Part shown: positions 63,928-64,000 of the stretch, one piece after another
Numbering within the stretch: the first letter of the stretch is position 1
Layout: every line of letters starts with the position of its first letter
Source of the DNA: Chryseobacterium sp.
GTDB lineage: Bacteria > Bacteroidota > Bacteroidia > Flavobacteriales > Weeksellaceae
DNA: 64,000 nt
Direction: 5' to 3'
NCBI RefSeq assembly: GCF_008831505.1
Contig: NZ_CP044507.1
Location: forward strand, 186,001-250,000
Made by a program: the position numbers and the translations under genes
The notes under the pieces: model-generated
Told to the model about the DNA's origin: nothing
Database searches by the model: none
The model's input: the letters and a program-made list of their open reading frames with translations, nothing else

Positions 63928-64000
63928 ATGAAACACATCAAAATTATTCAGCAGCTGAATGATCTGGGTATAACAGGTTATCAGGAAGTGGTGTACAATC
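63928..64000 (+). CDS. pckA: Probable phosphoenolpyruvate carboxykinase (ATP), 5' end only
   Basis: Only 24 residues are in the window (IIQQLNDLGITGYQEVVYN near the start). This resembles the N-terminus of flavobacterial ATP-dependent PEP carboxykinase (ELGITG...EIIYNPS). The enzyme converts oxaloacetate to PEP in gluconeogenesis. The identification rests on this short stretch, so it is tentative. Confidence 0.55.
   Translation, partial: MKHIKIIQQLNDLGITGYQEVVYN

Overview
The window looks like a chromosomal segment of a Flavobacteriia member, most likely Weeksellaceae (the Chryseobacterium/Kaistella neighbourhood). The evidence is a SusC/SusD pair, a type IX secretion (type B sorting) C-terminus, a GLPGLI-family protein, a GYDIA-type GHMP kinase, a Bacteroidetes-type porin, an Oar-like TonB receptor, bacillithiol synthesis (BshC), and many promoters with the Bacteroidetes -7 element TAnnTTTG. 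No rRNA, tRNA, CRISPR array, prophage, transposase or integron was found. The species assignment is inference.

Layout. 1-5044: a CcoI/FixI-type copper P-type ATPase (cut by the window start) diverges from a Crp/Fnr regulator, followed by panB, a small membrane protein and an RluA-type pseudouridine synthase. 5063-5850: three tandem copies of a ~263-bp non-coding repeat. 5938-11086: aconitase, a CDF metal exporter with a Cys-rich tail, asd and a small membrane protein. 11179-14508: a large Oar-like TonB-dependent receptor. 14733-19020: a nitroreductase-nadB-(AT-rich YD-like protein)-nadC operon. 19138-22078: a GLPGLI protein, rnhA and dnaB. 22236-28669: a T9SS cargo protein with a TPR-like partner, an MFS exporter, a Gdx/SugE-type SMR exporter, a small lipoprotein and a GH3-family protein.

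28761-30939 is a run of four small secreted or lipid-anchored proteins, including a lipoprotein with a papain-like Cys/His/Asn triad. 31098-38896 holds mfd, four tandem paralogous lipoproteins of unknown function, and pth. 38900-42271 is an inorganic-carbon locus (two beta-carbonic anhydrases, a SulP transporter and a small secreted protein). 42408-46144 is a nucleotide-sugar operon (ugd-rfbB-rfbA) interrupted by a four-helix-bundle gene flanked by an imperfect inverted repeat. 46340-51149 is rimP-nusA-infB with a hairpin leader. 51405-56619 is a SusC-SusD-lipoprotein uptake operon. 56706-63817 holds a porin, bshC, a LysM/periplasmic-binding-fold fusion, fabD and the GHMP kinase. The start of a probable pckA closes the window.

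The items most worth a second look are: (i) five genes whose TAnnTTTG element lies exactly 4 nt before the ATG, pointing to leaderless mRNAs; (ii) the four-gene lipoprotein array 34513-38241; (iii) the peptidase-lipoprotein pair 28761-30058; (iv) the carbonic anhydrase/SulP operon with its small secreted protein; (v) the four-helix-bundle cassette; (vi) the tandem repeat whose every copy carries a -7-like box; and (vii) the hairpin leader of rimP-nusA-infB. I see no gene set that is clearly a new defence or mobile system. The lipoprotein clusters are the least explained part.
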